Source: an uncultured Eubacterium sp. (lineage in GTDB: Bacteria; Bacillota; Clostridia; Lachnospirales; Lachnospiraceae). From it: a DNA stretch of 35,572 nucleotides. Location: positions 1-35,572 of the forward strand of contig CAJTVR010000049.1 of NCBI GenBank assembly GCA_910580075.1. Direction: 5' to 3'. The translations under genes and the position numbers were made by a program. Of this stretch, positions 31,878 through 35,572 are shown one piece after another; position 1 is the first letter of the stretch, and each line of letters opens with the position of its first letter. A model generated the notes under the pieces. It made no database searches. It had not been told where the DNA came from and worked only from the letters and a program-made list of their open reading frames with translations.

Positions 31878-31942
31878 AGGATAGCATGCCCGGCTTACAT
31901 TACGCTTGCAGAAAACCTTAATAATGCTTACAGTTTTGTAAG
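31878..31942 (-). promoter_or_regulatory. Candidate response-regulator operator and promoter for the ABC transporter
   Basis: On the minus strand TTACA-AAAC-TGTAA (within 31927-31942, CTTAC...GTAAG) fits the TNACA-N4-TGTAA consensus known for BceR-type response regulators. About 45 nt downstream is a possible -10, TATCCT (31878-31883), with no good -35, as expected for an activator-dependent promoter. The transcript would run to the ATPase start at 31685 through a leader of about 190 nt. Confidence 0.6.
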
Positions 31943-31956
31943 ATAAGACAGCTGAA

Positions 31957-33264
31957 TTATAAATAAGGCAGCCGGATTACAAATATGCTTCCCGGAAATC
32001 CCTGTTCTCTGCCGTTTCCAGCCTTCACCGACAGCATGCCATGATGTTCCGCGATAATCTTCTGCGCCAGATACAGGCCGACGCCTGCTCCTTCTGCCTG
32101 CTGCACCCATGGGCTTCTGCCCCGGTAAAAACGCTGGAACACCTTATGAAAATCCTTTTTATCTATCCCGATTCCCTGGTCCTGTATTTCAATCTTTGCA
32201 AAACTGATCCCTTTTTGTATCCGGACAAAGATTTCGCTTCCGCACGGACTGTATTTCACAGCATTATCCAGTACATTAATCAGCGCTTCGCACAGCCATT
32301 TCGTATCATGCATAATCTCAGCCTGATCCATCTGCGGCTCGCACTCAAACACCATCTCTGTCTGTTTTTCCGAAGCCTTCGGATAAATCCTGTTTACTGC
32401 CAGAACCACCGTGTCCATCAGCAGTGCTTTTTTCAGTTTAATCTGAATGAGCCCCGATTCCATGTTTGAAATCTGAATCATAGACTCCAGCAGTGTTTTC
32501 AGCCCATCCAGCTCATTCCTGCAGCGCTGATAAAATTCTGAGCGTTCCTCCTTCGCAAGCTCCGTATCTTCTAATATCGTAAAACAGGTATCCAGAGCCG
32601 CTACTGGCGTTTTCAGCTGATGTGACAGATCCGTAACCAGTTTTTTCGTTTTCTCCTTTTCCATAAAAGACTGTTCCCATGCAAGCGATAAATATTCCTC
32701 AAACCTCTCCAGCTGTTCATTCAAACGGCCCGTATCTTCTTCAAAACCTTCCAGTACCGGAAGCTTCATCTCTGTATGCTTATCTGAAGCCTTCTCTGTT
32801 TCTATAAAGCCTTCCTGCCTGTCTGATCTATTCCAAAATCCTGAAAGGCGCTGGTTCAGACTGTTTAAATATTCTGCCAGCACCTTTCTTTCATATTTTT
32901 CCCTCAGATAACTCCCTACAAGAAACACTGTCAAAGCTAATCCCGATATGGCAGCAGATACCATACACTGCTTAAGAAAGTCCGCATAAAACCTGTTTTG
33001 CAGACTGTACCTGTACCCATACTGCTTCAGCATCTGCGCCGGATGTTTTTTATCTTCCTTCATCAGCCTGACCGCCAGATCCAGCCCGGAATCATAATCT
33101 TCCGCCGCCATATAATCCAAAATATCTGCTTTATCCTCATAATTCTTATAACAGCACAGCATAAAGCATGCCTGAATCATAATTACTGCTGCTATCAGCA
33201 GAAAAGCGCTAAATCTCTTTATTTTTATTTTTTTAAATTTATCAGCATTTAGAAATTGATTCAT
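31957..33264 (-). CDS. Sensor histidine kinase
   Basis: 435 residues. Two membrane helices (about 17-37 and 100-120) frame an extracellular sensor of about 60 residues, larger than in the BceS type. The cytoplasmic part has a coiled region, the H-box DLSHQLKTPVAAL with His215, N-box NVLDNAVKY (Asn334), G1 DQGIGI (362-367) and G2 GAGVGLYLA (392-400). It lies upstream of the ABC genes on the same strand. A response-regulator gene would be expected before it, but the 270 nt between it and gdhA hold only a repeat and a terminator, so the kinase seems to lack its partner. An AGAGGA is 11 nt before the ATG, a wide spacing. Confidence 0.93.
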   Translation of the reverse strand: MNQFLNADKFKKIKIKRFSAFLLIAAVIMIQACFMLCCYKNYEDKADILDYMAAEDYDSGLDLAVRLMKEDKKHPAQMLKQYGYRYSLQNRFYADFLKQCMVSAAISGLALTVFLVGSYLREKYERKVLAEYLNSLNQRLSGFWNRSDRQEGFIETEKASDKHTEMKLPVLEGFEEDTGRLNEQLERFEEYLSLAWEQSFMEKEKTKKLVTDLSHQLKTPVAALDTCFTILEDTELAKEERSEFYQRCRNELDGLKTLLESMIQISNMESGLIQIKLKKALLMDTVVLAVNRIYPKASEKQTEMVFECEPQMDQAEIMHDTKWLCEALINVLDNAVKYSPCGSEIFVRIQKGISFAKIEIQDQGIGIDKKDFHKVFQRFYRGRSPWVQQAEGAGVGLYLAQKIIAEHHGMLSVKAGNGREQGFPGSIFVIRLPYL

Positions 33265-33291
33265 AAATTCTGCTATCCTCTTTGTTATTTT

Positions 33292-33450
33292 GTGCCTGCC
33301 AGTGCAGCCGCATAAAGCCTGTCAGGAACGCCAGGGCATCAGACACCGGTCCGTCTGCCCGCCACAGCCTTAAAGCAGAAAATTTAGAAGTTCTTACTGT
33401 TCGCAGGCGGAACAGAAAAAGGAAAAAGTTTCTCCGCCCCGGCGTCCGGA
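33292..33450 (+). repeat. Dispersed repeat, copy D (full length)
   Basis: The most complete plus-strand copy, 159 bp from GTGCCTGCCAGTGC to GGCGTCCGGATC. It aligns with B (reversed) throughout and with A and C in its right half. It begins 28 nt upstream of the kinase start codon and ends 10 nt from the gdhA terminator. Confidence 0.8.
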
Positions 33451-33460
33451 TCATCTATAC

Positions 33461-33496
33461 AAAAAGTCCCATAAACATAACGTTTACAGGACTTTT
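33461..33496 (-). terminator. Terminator of gdhA (bidirectional form)
   Basis: AAAAGTCC and GGACTTTT form the outer stem and GTAAAC with GTTTAT the inner stem around a short loop. T-tracts flank both sides, so it can work on either strand. It is about 40 nt after the gdhA stop. Confidence 0.9.
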
Positions 33497-33534
33497 CAGC
33501 ATCATTTTTTATTTTATAAGTCTATATCACAAAA

Positions 33535-34869
33535 TTAAATCACACCCTGAGCCAGCATTGCCTGTGCAACCTTCTCAAATCCGGCAATGTTTGCACCAGC
33601 CACATAATCGCCTTCCATGCCATACTTCTTAGCTGCATCATCAATATTGTGGTAAATATTTACCATAATCTGTTTCAGCTTTGAATCCACTTCTTCAAAT
33701 GTCCAGCTCAGTCTCTCAGAATTCTGTGTCATTTCCAGTGCAGATGTAGCTACACCGCCTGCATTTGCAGCTTTGCCGCCGATAAACCATACGCCGTTTT
33801 CCTGCAGATACTTCGTAGCATCAATCGTAGTCGGCATATTAGCACCTTCGCAGACTGCTTTGCATCCATTTGCCACCAGCTGTTTTGCATCGTCAAGAAG
33901 CAGCTCATTCTGTGTTGCACAAGGAAGCGCAATGTCACATTTAATCTGCCATACGCCGCGGCCTTCATGATATTCTGCGCTCTTTCTGACTGCAGCATAT
34001 TCTGTCAGGCGCGCACGTTTTACTTCTTTTACTTCCTTTAATAATGCCACATCAATACCTTCCGGATCATAAATCCAGCCTGTGGAATCAGAACAGGTAA
34101 CAACTTTTGCACCCAGCTGCTGTGCTTTCTGTGCTGCATAAATAGCCACATTGCCGGCACCGGATATTACAACCGTCTTGCCTTCCATAGATTCGCCATG
34201 GCATTTCATTAATTCTTCTGTAATGTATAATAATCCATAGCCAGTTGCTTCTGTACGTGCCAGGGAACCGCCGTATGTCAGGCCTTTACCTGTCAGCACG
34301 CCTTCATAAGTGCCGCGGATTTTCTTATACTGGCCAAACATGTAGCCGATTTCTCTTGCACCTGTTCCGATATCGCCAGCAGGTACATCCACATCCGCAC
34401 CAATGTATTTAGATAACTCTGTCATAAAACTCTGGCAGAATGCCATTACTTCACGGTCTGATTTTCCCTTCGGGTCAAAATCTGAACCGCCTTTGCCGCC
34501 GCCGATTGGAAGCCCTGTAAGAGAATTTTTGAAAATCTGCTCAAACCCTAAAAACTTAATAATACCCAGATTTACAGAAGGATGCAGGCGAAGGCCTCCC
34601 TTGTACGGTCCGATTGCATTGTTAAACTGTACTCTGTACCCTGTATTGACCTGAACCTGGCCTTTGTCGTCTACCCACGGAACACGGAATTTAAACTGCC
34701 TGTCCGGCTCTGTCAGTCTCTCTAATAATGCCTCTTTCTTATAAAGCTCCTCGTTTGCCTCGATTACTGGCTTTAAGGTCTCTAATACTTCCTCAGCAGC
34801 CTGCAGGAATTCCGGCTCAGAAGCGTTTTTCTCTTTTACCCTTGCAAGTACCTCATCAACGTAGCTCAT
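33535..34869 (-). CDS. gdhA: NADP-specific glutamate dehydrogenase
   Basis: 444 residues, the normal length for hexameric GDH. It interconverts 2-oxoglutarate plus ammonia and glutamate with NADPH. Motifs include GPYKGGLRLHPSVNLGIIKF, the active-site LPIGGGKGGSDFDPKG with catalytic Lys, DVDVPAGDIGTGAREIG, and a Rossmann loop VVISGAGNVAIYAAQ (near residue 231). The ending PTTIDATKYLQENG, GGKAANAGGVATSALEM is typical of the NADP form. It is a single-gene unit with its own promoter and terminator; AAAGGAG lies about 8 nt before the ATG. Confidence 0.97.
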   Translation of the reverse strand: MSYVDEVLARVKEKNASEPEFLQAAEEVLETLKPVIEANEELYKKEALLERLTEPDRQFKFRVPWVDDKGQVQVNTGYRVQFNNAIGPYKGGLRLHPSVNLGIIKFLGFEQIFKNSLTGLPIGGGKGGSDFDPKGKSDREVMAFCQSFMTELSKYIGADVDVPAGDIGTGAREIGYMFGQYKKIRGTYEGVLTGKGLTYGGSLARTEATGYGLLYITEELMKCHGESMEGKTVVISGAGNVAIYAAQKAQQLGAKVVTCSDSTGWIYDPEGIDVALLKEVKEVKRARLTEYAAVRKSAEYHEGRGVWQIKCDIALPCATQNELLLDDAKQLVANGCKAVCEGANMPTTIDATKYLQENGVWFIGGKAANAGGVATSALEMTQNSERLSWTFEEVDSKLKQIMVNIYHNIDDAAKKYGMEGDYVAGANIAGFEKVAQAMLAQGVI

Positions 34870-34911
34870 TTTGCATTCTCCTTTATTTTTTATTATTGTC
34901 TTTTAAAACAT

Positions 34912-34940
34912 ATTTTATTATGAAATCCGGTATACTGCAA
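34912..34940 (-). promoter_or_regulatory. Promoter of gdhA
   Basis: On the minus strand TTGCAG (34935-34940) and TAAAAT (34912-34917) are 17 nt apart, giving a leader of about 35 nt. Confidence 0.75.
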
Positions 34941-35084
34941 GATATTTTTTATGATTATGCTGAAATTCCTTATTTTATTAAGTATATGCGCATTAAATAT
35001 CTAAATGGTCTGCAAAGCAGTAAATGCTTTAAAAGCGAATCGGCTTTCAAAAACAAAAAAATCAATTATAATGCACCAGTATTC

Positions 35085-35132
35085 AAAATAAAAAGATCAG
35101 GAATCCCCCTTCAAAAAGTTCAATTCCTGATC
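35085..35132 (-). terminator. Terminator of the sortase-substrate gene
   Basis: GATCAGGAAT and ATTCCTGATC (35095-35104 and 35123-35132) form a 10-bp stem followed on the minus strand by TTTTTATTTT. It lies about 70 nt past the stop codon. Confidence 0.9.
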
Positions 35133-35201
35133 CGCTTATTATAATTCAAATATTTCAGGCACAGCCATAAATCCTCAGACTGCCGCTGATTTTATATATT
35201 A

Positions 35202-35572
35202 TTAAACTCTCTGCTTCTTCCCTGCCAGTATCAGCCCGCATCCAGCAAACACAAGCCCTGCTATCAGAAACAGCTTCGGATCAAGAGATCCGTCCCCGGT
35301 CTTTGGAGTTTCATCCAGTGTATGACCGCCCGATGCTGTACCGGAAGATGCTGCTGTACTGCTGGAAGATCCAGAGGAGCTGCTGCCTGTACTGCTTACA
35401 GCTGCCGTACTGCCGCCAGATGAGGCACTGCCTGAAGTACTGCCCGCTCCGCTGCTGCCGGATGCTGTGCTGCTGCCCGATGCTGCACTGCCGCCGGATG
35501 AGGCGCTGCTGCCCGAAGTACTGCCGCCAGATGAGGCACTGCCTGAAGTACTGCCCGCTCCGCTGCTGCCGG
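35202..35572 (-). CDS. Sortase-anchored surface protein, C-terminal part (gene runs off the window)
   Basis: Only the last 122 or so codons are present; the 5' end is outside the window. The C-terminus is a cell-wall sorting signal: TPKTGD (an LPxTG-like motif), a hydrophobic stretch LFLIAGLVFAGCGLILAG and the basic tail KKQRV before TAA. Upstream is a low-complexity stalk of Ser, Gly, Thr and Ala that continues to the window edge. A 55-bp unit occurs at 35407-35461 and again, identically, at 35518-35572, a period of 111 bp (37 codons). The N-terminal function cannot be seen. Sortase would link the Thr to peptidoglycan. Confidence 0.8.
   Translation of the reverse strand, partial: GSSGAGSTSGSASSGGSTSGSSASSGGSAASGSSTASGSSGAGSTSGSASSGGSTAAVSSTGSSSSGSSSSTAASSGTASGGHTLDETPKTGDGSLDPKLFLIAGLVFAGCGLILAGKKQRV
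35407..35572. repeat. Tandem repeats coding the Ser/Gly/Thr stalk
   Basis: An identical 55-bp stretch at 35407-35461 and 35518-35572, within a longer degenerate array of GCTGCC/GTACTGCC units. The frame is kept because the period is a multiple of three. Such arrays often vary in length between strains. Confidence 0.8.

Larger units (their letters stand above)
34870..35201. other. Intergenic region between gdhA and the surface-protein gene
   Basis: A 332-nt AT-rich gap. It contains the gdhA promoter (34912-34940) and the terminator of the surface-protein gene (35085-35132). Nothing else is supported; a plus-strand frame crossing it (34728-35144) is antisense to gdhA and rejected. Confidence 0.7.

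Overview
The window looks like chromosome from a low-to-mid GC Firmicute of class Clostridia, most likely a Lachnospiraceae gut anaerobe. The signs are a complete S10-spc ribosomal cluster with a zinc-type S14, an NADP-type glutamate dehydrogenase, a sortase-anchored surface protein, an Rrf2-type regulator near cysteine genes, and purine-rich Shine-Dalgarno sequences almost everywhere. Genus cannot be fixed from sequence reading alone.

Positions 146-10974 (minus strand) hold 22 genes in the canonical order S10-L3-L4-L23-L2-S19-L22-S3-L16-L29-S17-L14-L24-L5-S14-S8-L6-L18-S5-L30-L15-SecY. A sigma-A promoter at 11237-11265 drives them through a leader of about 255 nt that folds on paper as a three-way junction. 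An excellent UUCG-loop terminator ends the unit directly after secY, where adk, map and infA would often follow.

Positions 11375-13910 (minus strand) hold an AT-rich three-gene operon: an ImmA/IrrE-type metallopeptidase, a class III nucleotide-cyclase-like protein with a C-terminal degenerate Nudix-like region, and a small membrane protein resembling Pycsar effectors. It is the best candidate in the window for an undescribed defence or signalling system, a Pycsar-like module with two extra parts (protease and Nudix-like domain).

Positions 14122-18817 (plus strand) hold a RlmI-like methyltransferase, a TraX-family membrane protein, a MATE exporter and an Rrf2 regulator with three cysteines. 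A CofE-like ligase follows on the minus strand (18865-20055). Next comes a sulfur-assimilation operon, metY-cysK (20542-22807). Its promoter carries a perfect 15-bp inverted repeat over the -35 box, and its leader encodes a 23-residue peptide with adjacent Cys codons near its end.

Positions 22834-28452 hold a hemolysin III/PAQR membrane protein with a palindromic operator at its start site, a PsiE-like membrane protein, the panB-panC-panD operon for pantothenate, a short FNT-family channel, and a small two-cysteine protein. Positions 28462-33264 hold an FtsX-type ABC permease, its ATPase and a sensor kinase. A BceR-type operator lies before the ATPase, but no response regulator is present. 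The window closes with gdhA and the C-terminal end of a Ser/Gly/Thr-rich sortase substrate.

A dispersed repeat of about 160 bp occurs at 1-72, 23802-23959, 24005-24072 and 33292-33450, with fragments at 16487 and 18121. Copies abut the ends of the secY and gdhA transcription units and the upstream end of the kinase gene, so they may mark rearrangement points. There are no tRNA or rRNA genes, CRISPR arrays or transposases in the window.
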